The position numbers and the translations under genes were made by a program. From Nitratireductor aestuarii (GTDB taxonomy: Bacteria > Pseudomonadota > Alphaproteobacteria > Rhizobiales > Rhizobiaceae): a stretch of DNA of 64,000 nt. Below the pieces are notes generated by a model that saw only the letters and a list, made by a program, of their open reading frames with translations, was not told where the DNA came from and did not search any database. Every line of letters starts with the position of its first letter. Within the stretch, counting starts at the first letter, position 1. Positions 56,463 through 64,000 of this stretch are shown in pieces. The stretch spans positions 1 to 64,000 of the forward strand of contig NZ_BMIF01000013.1 of assembly GCF_014641695.1 (NCBI RefSeq), written 5' to 3'.

Positions 56463-57839
56463 TCAAACCGCCACGGAATGCCGCGCATTGCCCTTCGCAA
56501 GATAAGCGTCGAAATGGGCGGCCGCGATGCGCACCAGAACGCGCGACTCCTCCGGCATCTGGAACAGATCGCCGTTCCGGATGAGCAGCGTGTCGTCCTC
56601 ACGAGCCAAAGCCTCAGCCTCTTCAACAATCTGCTGGCCGATCGGGCCAAACAGGCTCACGAGCCGCTCTGCCGAGAAGGCGAAGTCGCACATCAGCCGC
56701 TCGATCACCCAGGCGCGGGCGCGATCTTCCTCGGTAAAGGCGATGCCGCGGGCGACGGCAAGCCGGCCTTCCTCCACGCAGCTGCTGTAGACATTGATGG
56801 CGGGGTTGTTCTGCGCGTAGCCCTGGCGCAGGCGTGAGACGGAGGAGGGGCCGAGGCCGATCAGCGTCTCACAGCCGTCATCCGTATAGCCCTGGAAGTT
56901 GCGGCAGAGGCGGCCTTCGCGCGCAACCTGCGCTAGCGAGTCATCAAGCTTGGCGAAGTGATCGAGGCCGATCGCCTCCCAGCCCGCCTCCACGATCAGC
57001 CTTGCCGCGAGCTGCTGCTGGGCCAGGCGTTCTTCCGGACCGGGGAGGGCCGCTTCATCGATCATCGTCTGGTGCTTCTTGAACCAGGGCACATGCGCAT
57101 AACCGAAGAGCGCGATACGGTCCGGCGAGAGCTGTAGCGCTCGCGCAAGCGTCACCTCCAGACCTTTCAGCGTCTGGTGCGGCAGGCCGTAGAGCAGGTC
57201 GAGGTTGAGCGAACGGATGCCGCGCGCGCGGACGCCATCCACGACCCTCTTCGTCAGCTCAAAGCCCTGCTCGCGGTTGATGGCCTTCTGCACCTTCGGA
57301 TCGAAATCCTGAACGCCGAGGCTCGCCCGGGTCATGCCGATTGCAGCGAAGGCATCGAGCCGCGCTTCATCCATGTCGGTCGGGTCGAGTTCGACGCTGA
57401 TATCCGCGTTAGGCAGGAAGTCGAAAGCGCTGCGCAGCGCCTCATTGAGCGCGACGACATCTTCTGGCTTGAGGATCGTAGGCGATCCCCCGCCGAAATG
57501 CAGCGCGCGTACGCGTGCGCCCTTCACTAGGGTGCCGACGGTGGCGATCTCTTGTTTCAGCGACTTCAGGTAGGCGGCAACCGGCTCGTAGCGCAACGTC
57601 ATCTTGGTGTGACAGGCGCAGAACCAGCATAGGCGGTCGCAGAAGGGAATGTGGATATAGAGGGATATTTCCTCGCCCTCGCGCACCTGACCGAGCCAGC
57701 CACGGAACGCCGCGTCATCGATCCGGGTGTGGAAGTGTGGAGCCGTCGGGTAGCTCGTATAGCGTGGTAAGGATGCGGAAAGGCGACCCGTCAAGCCTGC
57801 GGGCGCGGCGCCGGTCATCTGTTCACCTGCTCGTTGCAT
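56463..57839 (-). CDS. hemN: oxygen-independent coproporphyrinogen III oxidase
   Basis: A 458-residue radical SAM enzyme converting coproporphyrinogen III to protoporphyrinogen IX for heme synthesis without oxygen. The [4Fe-4S] cysteines are Cys67, Cys71 and Cys74 in HIPFCDRLCWFC, preceded by the family N-terminal RYTSYPTAPHF. The HemN C-terminal domain is complete. ATG 57839 is preceded by AGGGGA; the open frame to 57899 is rejected because it would contain the FNR-type box. An FNR/FixK site at 57893-57906 implies induction under low oxygen. Confidence 0.93.
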   Translation of the reverse strand: MQRAGEQMTGAAPAGLTGRLSASLPRYTSYPTAPHFHTRIDDAAFRGWLGQVREGEEISLYIHIPFCDRLCWFCACHTKMTLRYEPVAAYLKSLKQEIATVGTLVKGARVRALHFGGGSPTILKPEDVVALNEALRSAFDFLPNADISVELDPTDMDEARLDAFAAIGMTRASLGVQDFDPKVQKAINREQGFELTKRVVDGVRARGIRSLNLDLLYGLPHQTLKGLEVTLARALQLSPDRIALFGYAHVPWFKKHQTMIDEAALPGPEERLAQQQLAARLIVEAGWEAIGLDHFAKLDDSLAQVAREGRLCRNFQGYTDDGCETLIGLGPSSVSRLRQGYAQNNPAINVYSSCVEEGRLAVARGIAFTEEDRARAWVIERLMCDFAFSAERLVSLFGPIGQQIVEEAEALAREDDTLLIRNGDLFQMPEESRVLVRIAAAHFDAYLAKGNARHSVAV

Positions 57840-57892
57840 GCAAATCCCCTTTGCTGTCAGCGCCACTTGTGCACCGACAGCCACCCCACGCA

Positions 57893-57906
57893 TTGACAAG
57901 GATCAA
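57893..57906. promoter_or_regulatory. FNR/FixK-type anaerobox
   Basis: TTGAC-AAGG-ATCAA matches the TTGAT-N4-ATCAA consensus at 9 of 10 positions. It lies between divergent hemN and the universal stress gene, centred about 60 bases before the hemN ATG. Both genes are of types often controlled by oxygen-sensing Crp/Fnr proteins. Confidence 0.75.
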
Positions 57907-58041
57907 GGCTGGCCAACGCTCCATCTGCGATAGTATCGGGCATATTGCCCCACCCGATCCGCTTCTTTCGCGGAGGAAGCTCAAAGCATAGAGCTTCGGG
58001 GGCGTCTTCATTGACTGCGTGCTCCGAGAGAGGAGGATTCC

Positions 58042-58875
58042 ATGTCCATCGAAGCCCTGCTGCCGCTTGTAACCTATCCTGATCCCGCCGACGCTTCTGT
58101 GCCGGCCAATGCGACGAAAATGGTGCAGCTTCTCGGCGCCAGGCTCTACGCGCTTGCAATTGAGGTGCGCGTGCCGGAAGTGTCGAACGCGCTTGCCGGA
58201 ACGCTGCTCGACCTGTCGAAGGTGATCAAGGATACGGAAGCAGCCAGTCGCAAGCGTGGAGAGGCACTGCTCCGAGCTATCGCGGAAAATGCGCAGTCAC
58301 TTGGTGTGAAGCATGAAGAGTTGAGCCTCCGCCTGCTAGAGGCAGAGTTCGGCACAGGCGCCATGGTGGCCGCCCGCTACCATGATGTTACGCTGCTTGG
58401 CTGGGAGCCAGACAGCCGCTGCGTCAGGACCATTGCCGAAGCGCTCATCTTCGATTCCGGACGTCCCGTCCTCCTGATGCCGAAAACCGTTCCCACGGCA
58501 GCCGATCATATCGCGATCGCCTGGGATGGAAGCCGCGTCGCTGCCCGCGCGGTTGCGGACGCGTTCAGGGTATTTGGAAGCGCAAAGTCCGCCTCAGTGA
58601 TCGTGGTCACGGACGAGAAGGCCATAAAGGACACAACCGCTGCCGATCGGCTCGCCAGCTATCTCGAACGGCGAGGCCTCCAGGCTGAGGCTCATCAGGT
58701 GCGCACCAAAGGTCGCCGCATAGGCGATACCTTGCAGGCTGAGGCGAAGGCCATCGAAGCAGATGTACTGGTGATGGGCGCCTACGGCCATTCCCGGCTA
58801 CGGCAGTTTGTGCTGGGTGGCGCCACCAGCAACATTCTGGACGACCTGCAATTGCCTGTGTTGCTGTCACACTGA
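58042..58875 (+). CDS. universal stress protein family
   Basis: A 277-residue cytoplasmic protein made of two Usp-type halves. The second is canonical, starting HIAIAWDGSRVAARAV near residue 153 and carrying the ATP-binding motif GAYGHSRLRQFVLGGATSN near residue 245. The first half is degenerate. GAGGAGG precedes ATG 58042. It is divergent from hemN across an FNR-type box, so it may be induced by oxygen limitation. Confidence 0.88.
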   Translation: MSIEALLPLVTYPDPADASVPANATKMVQLLGARLYALAIEVRVPEVSNALAGTLLDLSKVIKDTEAASRKRGEALLRAIAENAQSLGVKHEELSLRLLEAEFGTGAMVAARYHDVTLLGWEPDSRCVRTIAEALIFDSGRPVLLMPKTVPTAADHIAIAWDGSRVAARAVADAFRVFGSAKSASVIVVTDEKAIKDTTAADRLASYLERRGLQAEAHQVRTKGRRIGDTLQAEAKAIEADVLVMGAYGHSRLRQFVLGGATSNILDDLQLPVLLSH

Positions 58876-58899
58876 GCGCTCGAAGCTGCATACTCTCCG

Positions 58900-58925
58900 A
58901 ACCCTCGCGCCAGGGTGCGAGGGTT
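58900..58925 (+). terminator. hairpin behind the universal stress gene
   Basis: AACCCTCGC, an 8-base loop and GCGAGGGTT form a perfect 9-bp stem 25 bases after the stop. The T tract is weak. Confidence 0.65.
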
Positions 58926-58926
58926 G

Positions 58927-58943
58927 TCTATGGTAACCATAGA
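58927..58943. promoter_or_regulatory. 17-bp inverted repeat upstream of pqqA
   Basis: TCTATGGT-A-ACCATAGA is a perfect 8-1-8 inverted repeat located about 73 bases before the pqqA start. It is a candidate operator for the PQQ operon; no regulator gene is adjacent. Confidence 0.5.
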
Positions 58944-59015
58944 TGGATCGTCAGGCCTCCGACATGCAGACTCCTGTTGGGTACCAGACCCAGCTTTCAA
59001 AGAGGAGTATTCAAT

Positions 59016-59096
59016 ATGGCTTGGAAATCACCCAAGATCGTTGAAGTGCAGGTGGGCATGGAAATCAACATGTACGCCTGCGCGAAGCGCAAGTAA
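59016..59096 (+). CDS. pqqA: PQQ precursor peptide PqqA
   Basis: A 26-residue peptide beginning MAWKSPKIVEVQVGME and ending YACAKRK. It is the ribosomal precursor of pyrroloquinoline quinone. Glu16 and Tyr20, the two residues joined to form the cofactor, are present with the required three-residue spacing. AGAGGAG precedes the ATG. It is followed after 38 bases by pqqB. Confidence 0.95.
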   Translation: MAWKSPKIVEVQVGMEINMYACAKRK

Positions 59097-59134
59097 CGCG
59101 TTCGCCTGCCGCATCCCTAAAAGGTAAGTCAGCA

Positions 59135-60055
59135 ATGTTGCGAGCTATCGTCTTGGGCGCTGCGGCAGGCGGCGGCGTTCCCCAATGGAACTGCAATTGT
59201 GACAATTGCCGTGAGGCGCGAACGAGCCGCTCGCGTCAGGCGACGCAGGCTTCCGTCGCCATCACCTGCGATGACCGGCACTGGTTCCTGATCAACGCCT
59301 CACCGGATATCCGCGAGCAGATCAACGCGACGCCGTCACTTCACCCGCAGGGCACAGCCCTTCGGCACAGCCCGATCTCGGGCGTCTTCCTCACCAATGG
59401 TGAGGTGGATGCTGTTGCCGGCCTGCTTTCCCTGCGCGAAGGAACGCCGTTCTCCATTTATGCGCATCGCAAGGTGCTCTCGGTGCTCGCCGAAAACAGC
59501 ATCTTCAACGTGTTGCGACCCGAAACGGTCGCGCGCTACGCCGTTGAGGTGGAAAAAACCTTCGAGCCTCATCTGCCGGACGGAAGACCTTCCGGACTGG
59601 AGGTCACGGCCTTCGTCGTTCCCGGCAAGCCCGCCTGGTATCTGGAAGGCACTGAAAGCGCCAGGCCGGAGGAGGAGGGCGATACCATCGCGCTCCACAT
59701 CAAGGCGCAGGATGGCGGCGAACTGTTCTTCATAGCAGCCTGCGGCGAGATCACTCCGGCACTTGCGAGCCGCCTCGAAGGCGCGCCACTTGTCTTCTTC
59801 GACGGAACACTCTGGCGCGACGACGAGATGATTTCAGCCGGCCTAAGCCAGAAGACCGGCCGGCGCATGGGCCACATCTCCATGTCGGGCGAAGACGGCG
59901 CCATGGCAGGGCTCTCACGCCTCAAGATCCGGCAGAAGGTTTTCCTGCACATCAACAATTCAAACCCCGTTCTGCGGCCCGGCTCGGACGAGCGCTATCA
60001 GGCCGAGGAAGCGGGATGGCAGATCGGCCGAGACGGAATGGAGTTCAGACTATGA
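59135..60055 (+). CDS. pqqB: PQQ biosynthesis protein PqqB
   Basis: A 306-residue metallo-beta-lactamase-fold protein. The N-terminal zinc motif PQWNCNCDNC (about residues 18-27) and the fold's later HISMSGEDG region are present. PqqB is an iron-dependent hydroxylase acting on the cross-linked Glu-Tyr dipeptide. It overlaps pqqC by 4 bases. Confidence 0.96.
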   Translation: MLRAIVLGAAAGGGVPQWNCNCDNCREARTSRSRQATQASVAITCDDRHWFLINASPDIREQINATPSLHPQGTALRHSPISGVFLTNGEVDAVAGLLSLREGTPFSIYAHRKVLSVLAENSIFNVLRPETVARYAVEVEKTFEPHLPDGRPSGLEVTAFVVPGKPAWYLEGTESARPEEEGDTIALHIKAQDGGELFFIAACGEITPALASRLEGAPLVFFDGTLWRDDEMISAGLSQKTGRRMGHISMSGEDGAMAGLSRLKIRQKVFLHINNSNPVLRPGSDERYQAEEAGWQIGRDGMEFRL

Positions 60056-60819
60056 ACGTTGCACCGGTATTTTCCGACATTGATGATAGCCCGCTGGAAA
60101 GCGCGGAGGCGATGGAAGCACGCCTCTTCGAGATCGGTGCGCGGCGCTATCACAACCTGCACCCGTTCCACCGCATGCTGCACAGCGGCAAGCTCAACAA
60201 GGGGCAGGTGCAGGCCTGGGCGCTTAACCGGTTCTATTACCAGAGCTCCATCCCCATCAAGGATGCGCATGTTCTCTCGCGGTTCCGCGACCGCAACATC
60301 CGGCTCGAATGGCGCAAGCGTATCGAGGATCACGACGGTATTGCGGGTGACGAAGGCGGCATCGAACGCTGGTTCATCCTTACCGACGGGCTGGGACTGG
60401 ACCGCGCCTATGTGGAATCCACGAAGGGCATTCTGCCGGCCACGCGTTTCGCAGTGGATGCCTATGTTAACTTCGTGGCGCAGCGCTCGCCGCTGGAAGC
60501 GATTGCCTCCTCACTAACGGAGCTCTTCGCTCCCACCCTGCACGAAGAGCGCATCGTCGGCATGCTGGAGCACTACGACTTCATCACGCCCGACGTCATG
60601 GCCTATTTCAAGCGGCGCATGACCCAGGCTCCCGAAGACGCTCAGTTTGCTCTGAAATATGTGAAGGAGAACGCGCGTAATCCGGAAGAGCGGCAGGCCG
60701 TTTGCGATGCCCTGATCTTCAAGACCAATGTGCTCTGGGTGCAGCTCGACGCGCTTTATCACGCCTATGTCAGCGGCCATGTTCCACCCGGCGCTTTCCG
60801 TCCGGAGGTGAACGGATGA
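60052..60819 (+). CDS. pqqC: pyrroloquinoline-quinone synthase PqqC
   Basis: A 255-residue all-helical (TenA/heme-oxygenase-like) oxidase catalysing the last ring closure and oxidation to PQQ. Typical segments YHNLHPFHRMLHSGKLNKGQVQAWALNRFYYQ and RHxxR-type active-site residues are visible. ATG 60052 lies in an ATGA overlap with the pqqB stop; the upstream open frame is rejected. Confidence 0.96.
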   Translation: MNVAPVFSDIDDSPLESAEAMEARLFEIGARRYHNLHPFHRMLHSGKLNKGQVQAWALNRFYYQSSIPIKDAHVLSRFRDRNIRLEWRKRIEDHDGIAGDEGGIERWFILTDGLGLDRAYVESTKGILPATRFAVDAYVNFVAQRSPLEAIASSLTELFAPTLHEERIVGMLEHYDFITPDVMAYFKRRMTQAPEDAQFALKYVKENARNPEERQAVCDALIFKTNVLWVQLDALYHAYVSGHVPPGAFRPEVNG

Positions 60820-61139
60820 GTGCTGTCCCAGCCCGCACCCTTCGTCTTGAACTGACCGACGCAAGCCGGCCGAGGCTCGCCCGCCATGCGCGGTTGAAGT
60901 TCGACAAGGTGCGCGAGCTTTGGGTGCTGCTGGTACCGGAGCGGGTTCTCGTGCCCGACGAAACAGCGATCGAGATCCTGAACCTCTGCGACGGTGAGCG
61001 CAGTATCGAAGATGTCGTGGACTTACTCTCGGAGAAATACGCTGCCGATCGGGAGCTGATCCGCACTGACGTCATCGCCCTCCTGCAGGATCTTGCCGAC
61101 AAGGGTTACCTGATCAATGCGGCGGAGGAGAAATCATGA
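60816..61139 (+). CDS. pqqD: PqqA-binding chaperone PqqD
   Basis: A 107-residue peptide chaperone of the RRE fold that delivers PqqA to PqqE. The core RLARHARLKFDKVRELWVLLVPERVL and ILNLCDGERSIEDVV match the family. The N-terminal 15 residues are longer than in many PqqD. It overlaps pqqC and pqqE by 4 bases each. Confidence 0.94.
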   Translation: MSAVPARTLRLELTDASRPRLARHARLKFDKVRELWVLLVPERVLVPDETAIEILNLCDGERSIEDVVDLLSEKYAADRELIRTDVIALLQDLADKGYLINAAEEKS

Positions 61140-62299
61140 GCGATCTGCTTGAGCAGCCGAAGGCCGAAACAAAGCCGCTTTCCGGCGCCGGCAAGAGCTA
61201 CGGCATCCCGATGTCGGTGCTGGCCGAGATCACGCACCGGTGTCCATTGCAATGTCCCTATTGCTCCAATCCCGTGGAGCTGGATCGCGCAAACGCGGAG
61301 CTCACTACCGACGAATGGAAGCGCGTCATTTCCGAAATGGCGGACATGGGCGTGCTGCAGATTCACTTCTCGGGCGGCGAGCCGACCGCGCGGCGGGACC
61401 TTGCCGAACTCATCCGCCATGCCACGGAAGTCGGACTCTACTCCAACCTCATCACCTCAGCCGTGCTGCTGACGCGCGACCGCCTTGCCGAGCTCAGCGA
61501 TGCGGGCCTCTCGCACGTTCAGATCAGCTTTCAGGGCAGCGAAGCTCAGCTTGCTGATCGTGTCGGCGGTTACAGGGGCGGGCATGGAAAGAAGCTCGAA
61601 GCCGCCCGCTGGACGCGCGAGCTTGGGCTGCCGCTCACCATCAACGCCGTGATGCACCGGCAGAACCTGCACCAGTTGCCCGAGATTATCGAGATGGCTG
61701 TGGCGCTCGATGCCGAGCGGCTGGAGGTCGCCAATGTGCAGTATTACGGCTGGGCGCTGAAGAACCGCGCCGCGTTAATGCCGACCGAGGAACAGGTCGA
61801 CTGGACGACGCAGATCGTTGAGGAAGCGCGCGAGCGGCTGCACGGCATTCTGGCCATCGACTACGTGATCCCCGATTACTACGCGCTGCAGCCCAAGAAA
61901 TGCATGGGTGGCTGGGGCCAGCAGTTCTTCAACATCTCGCCCTCCGGCAAGGTGCTGCCCTGCCATGCGGCGGAATCCATCACCGGGCTGCAGTTCGACT
62001 CCATCCGCGATCACTCACTGGCCTGGATCTGGGAGAACTCGCCCGCGCTCAACCTCTATCGCGGCACCGACTGGATGCCGGAGCCTTGCCGCAGTTGCGC
62101 ATTGAAGGAAGAGGATTTCGGCGGCTGCCGCTGCCAGGCCTTCGCGCTGACGGGCAATGCTTCCGCCACGGATCCCGCCTGCAGCTTCTCGCCCTTCCAT
62201 GAGAAGATTTTCCGCGCGGCAAAGACGGAAGCCGAAGGCTCCGATCAGTTCATCTATCGCAATTTCAAGGGCGGCACGCCGGAAGCCAATCGGTCCTGA
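61136..62299 (+). CDS. pqqE: PqqA peptide cyclase PqqE
   Basis: A 387-residue radical SAM enzyme forming the Glu-Tyr carbon-carbon bond in PqqA. The SAM-cluster cysteines are Cys36, Cys40 and Cys43 (THRCPLQCPYC). The SPASM-type C-terminal region has CHAAESITG, CRSCALKEEDFGGCRCQAF and DPACSF cysteines for auxiliary Fe-S clusters. The last 35 bases overlap the convergent M16 peptidase gene. Confidence 0.96.
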   Translation: MSDLLEQPKAETKPLSGAGKSYGIPMSVLAEITHRCPLQCPYCSNPVELDRANAELTTDEWKRVISEMADMGVLQIHFSGGEPTARRDLAELIRHATEVGLYSNLITSAVLLTRDRLAELSDAGLSHVQISFQGSEAQLADRVGGYRGGHGKKLEAARWTRELGLPLTINAVMHRQNLHQLPEIIEMAVALDAERLEVANVQYYGWALKNRAALMPTEEQVDWTTQIVEEARERLHGILAIDYVIPDYYALQPKKCMGGWGQQFFNISPSGKVLPCHAAESITGLQFDSIRDHSLAWIWENSPALNLYRGTDWMPEPCRSCALKEEDFGGCRCQAFALTGNASATDPACSFSPFHEKIFRAAKTEAEGSDQFIYRNFKGGTPEANRS

Positions 62300-64000
62300 A
62301 AAGACCGGGCCGCTCCTCAAGTGCTGCCTGCAACGCCGCTTGCGAACCCAGTACGGCGACGTGCTTCTGCTGGGCTTCGATCAGCTCCGCAAGGTGGTGA
62401 AGATCGGCTCTCGTAGCTGAGAGAAGGCATTCGCGTCGCTCCTGCCGTCGCACTGGCACATCGCCCGATAGGTGGGAGAACGTCGCCCCCAGGCTGCGGT
62501 CGCGCGGAAGCTTTGGGCGGTCCAGTTCCGCGACAGCGCTGATGATGCTCTGGCGGAGTTCCTTGTCTGTGATCGGTTCGCGCAGGAAATCAGGCACTCC
62601 GCTGAAGGTATCCACCGTCCGCAGCAGGTGAGGATCGCGGTACGACAGGAACCGAAGGCTGCCGGAAAGAGGAGCAAACCGCGCCAGTGCACCATAGGCT
62701 CCACCCTCCATCCGCACGCGGTTCCACAGCCAGGTTCCGGCGATGTGACGGGCAGCCGCGGCGAAGGCGCCACGGCGTTCATCTTGGGGCAGCTTAATGC
62801 CCAAGGCCACGAAGTTGACCGGCGTATTGATCGGGATTCCGGTTGAGTTGCTGAGCTCAGGAACCGCCATGGGCTCGACCGCATCGCCTTCCGGCAACTG
62901 GCGCAGAGATTGCGCTACGGCCGCACCGCTTGCCTTAGCAAAATGCGGCTCAACGGTCACGCTGCAGACCATGCCCTTCCGTTGGACGAGCGCTCGCCGC
63001 AGCTGCTCCAAATTACTCTTCACAGTTTCCCACTCGCTGTCCCTCAAGCCTTGGAGAAACTGCAGCTGGGAGTAACCCTGCAGCAATTCCGCCGTTGCTC
63101 CCGCTTCATGCAGAGCAGCGGAGACGGCTAGGTCGGCATACTCATGACCGCGCGGTAGCAGAGAGGCCTGGTGCCGGGCAATTTCGTCTGAGAGCAGTTC
63201 CGCGAAGCGGTCGCGGTCGGCGAGCAGCGGGGCGGCCAGCATGTCGGTGACCAGCCCAAGAATGGCGCTCAGCTTCGCCTGCATTCCCCCAAGCCGAAGG
63301 AACAACCAGGTGCCGCCTCCGGCAAGAACATGCGTTTCCACGGAAGCGTTGCCGAGCAGGCGGTTCTTTCGGTGGCGAATGCTCTCGCTACCTTCCAGAA
63401 GCATCCGGCCAAACAGTGGCGCAAGTGGAAGGAGCGACAGTGGCAGGTGGTCCAGCGGAAAGCCGATCTGGAGGTAGCAGATGCCGTTCGTGGGCTGGGG
63501 ATGCACCAGAATGCAGGGATCGGATTGCTGCACGATCTCCTGCGGGATGATCGCTTCCTCATGCGGGATCTGGTCGAGGCTGAGGATCGGAACGCTGGAA
63601 GAAGTCTCTGCTTCTGAATTGGAGGGCAGAGGTTCCTGCAGCTTTGCCTTTGGTGCACTTGACGGCCGAGGATCAAGCACCACTGTCGCCTGATGCGGGT
63701 TGTGGGTGATCAGCGTGCGTATCCGGTCGCGCAGGTATTCGCCTGAAGTTATACGTTGACTGAGAGTCCTAAGCGGCTGATCAAAAATCAGGAATTCGAT
63801 GGAATCAAACCCTGCGCGCCAAGGGCCCAACACTCGATGCATGAGCGCCAGCTCGGGAGGCAGTCGCCCGCCATCATTCTCGCGAAGACGGAATTCCAGT
63901 CGGTGAAGGGCCGTATCGACCAAGTTAGGCTTGAGCTCGGAAAGCGCCCCATCAATCACTTCATCAAAGCGGACCGCCTGCTTTGGCTCTGTGCCAATGA
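62265..64000 (-). CDS. M16C (presequence-protease/insulinase type) peptidase, C-terminal part
   Basis: A partial gene with 578 visible codons, open to the right edge; the upstream part with the zinc-binding HxxEH motif lies outside the window. The visible sequence matches the M16C-associated and C-terminal domains (LSDEIARHQASLLPRGHEYADLAVSAALHEAG and LWNRVRMEGGAYGALA). Full relatives have about 970 residues. It faces the pqq operon tail to tail and overlaps pqqE by 35 bases. M16 proteases (PqqF/PqqG) excise the cross-linked dipeptide in PQQ synthesis in other bacteria, so a role here is possible, but this is a different M16 branch. Confidence 0.85.
   Translation of the reverse strand, partial: IGTEPKQAVRFDEVIDGALSELKPNLVDTALHRLEFRLRENDGGRLPPELALMHRVLGPWRAGFDSIEFLIFDQPLRTLSQRITSGEYLRDRIRTLITHNPHQATVVLDPRPSSAPKAKLQEPLPSNSEAETSSSVPILSLDQIPHEEAIIPQEIVQQSDPCILVHPQPTNGICYLQIGFPLDHLPLSLLPLAPLFGRMLLEGSESIRHRKNRLLGNASVETHVLAGGGTWLFLRLGGMQAKLSAILGLVTDMLAAPLLADRDRFAELLSDEIARHQASLLPRGHEYADLAVSAALHEAGATAELLQGYSQLQFLQGLRDSEWETVKSNLEQLRRALVQRKGMVCSVTVEPHFAKASGAAVAQSLRQLPEGDAVEPMAVPELSNSTGIPINTPVNFVALGIKLPQDERRGAFAAAARHIAGTWLWNRVRMEGGAYGALARFAPLSGSLRFLSYRDPHLLRTVDTFSGVPDFLREPITDKELRQSIISAVAELDRPKLPRDRSLGATFSHLSGDVPVRRQERRECLLSATRADLHHLAELIEAQQKHVAVLGSQAALQAALEERPGLFRTDWLPACRP

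Overview
The window reads as chromosomal DNA from a GC-rich alphaproteobacterium, most likely a member of the Hyphomicrobiales (Rhizobiales), perhaps Phyllobacteriaceae-like. The reasons are the many solute-binding-protein transporters, the TRAP-TAXI system, GntR-FCD regulators, a B12-controlled class I ribonucleotide reductase, and a palindromic intergenic element at about 43855-43904 of a type I associate with that order. The genus call is inference. No rRNA, tRNA, CRISPR array, phage or insertion sequence was found.

Layout. 159-3227 (minus): glycine-betaine/proline-type ABC transporter proV-proW-proX. 3539-8014 (plus): TetR regulator, TRAP-TAXI binding protein, fused TRAP permease and a LigI-like amidohydrolase. 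8057-13841 (minus): spermidine/putrescine-type ABC transporter with a hydantoin-racemase-like enzyme and a GNAT acetyltransferase. 14049-14907 (minus): DUF6152 and DUF6644-like pair. 15049-22429 (minus): a fully overlapping dipeptide/oligopeptide-type ABC operon ending in a CocE/NonD hydrolase, with a divergent LysR gene (22562-23482). 23502-27833: nrdA-nrdB preceded by a promoter, two NrdR-like boxes and a cobalamin riboswitch. 27834-32111 (minus): NMT1/TauA-type ABC transporter, GntR regulator and TauE/SafE exporter, with a divergent fumarylacetoacetase-family gene. 33452-38342 (minus): second dipeptide-type ABC operon, whose first permease appears to start at ATA. 38634-39068: OsmC.

39105-53632 is the most unusual part. 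Two clusters flank a pair of divergent GntR-FCD regulators (43909-45335). The left cluster has a polar amino-acid binding protein, an aspartate-dehydrogenase-like enzyme, an M20 hydrolase and a GlcG/HbpS protein, with a divergent phosphotriesterase-family hydrolase. The right cluster has a paralogous binding protein, a permease, a DapA-family lyase/aldolase, a 962-residue flavoprotein joining HcnA-, HcnB- and HcnC-like parts in one chain, the ABC ATPase, a dihydropyrimidinase/hydantoinase and a DUF3830 protein. Both clusters carry a GGTATACC palindrome at their promoters. I infer one regulon for uptake and breakdown of a nitrogen-containing, probably cyclic amide or imino compound; the substrate cannot be read from the sequence.

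53825-58875 holds a SulP transporter, a small secreted protein, a YjdM/PhnA-like protein, hemN with an FNR/FixK-type box, and a universal stress protein. 59016-62299 is the PQQ operon pqqABCDE, with the 26-residue pqqA present. It converges on an M16C (presequence-protease-type) peptidase that runs off the right edge.
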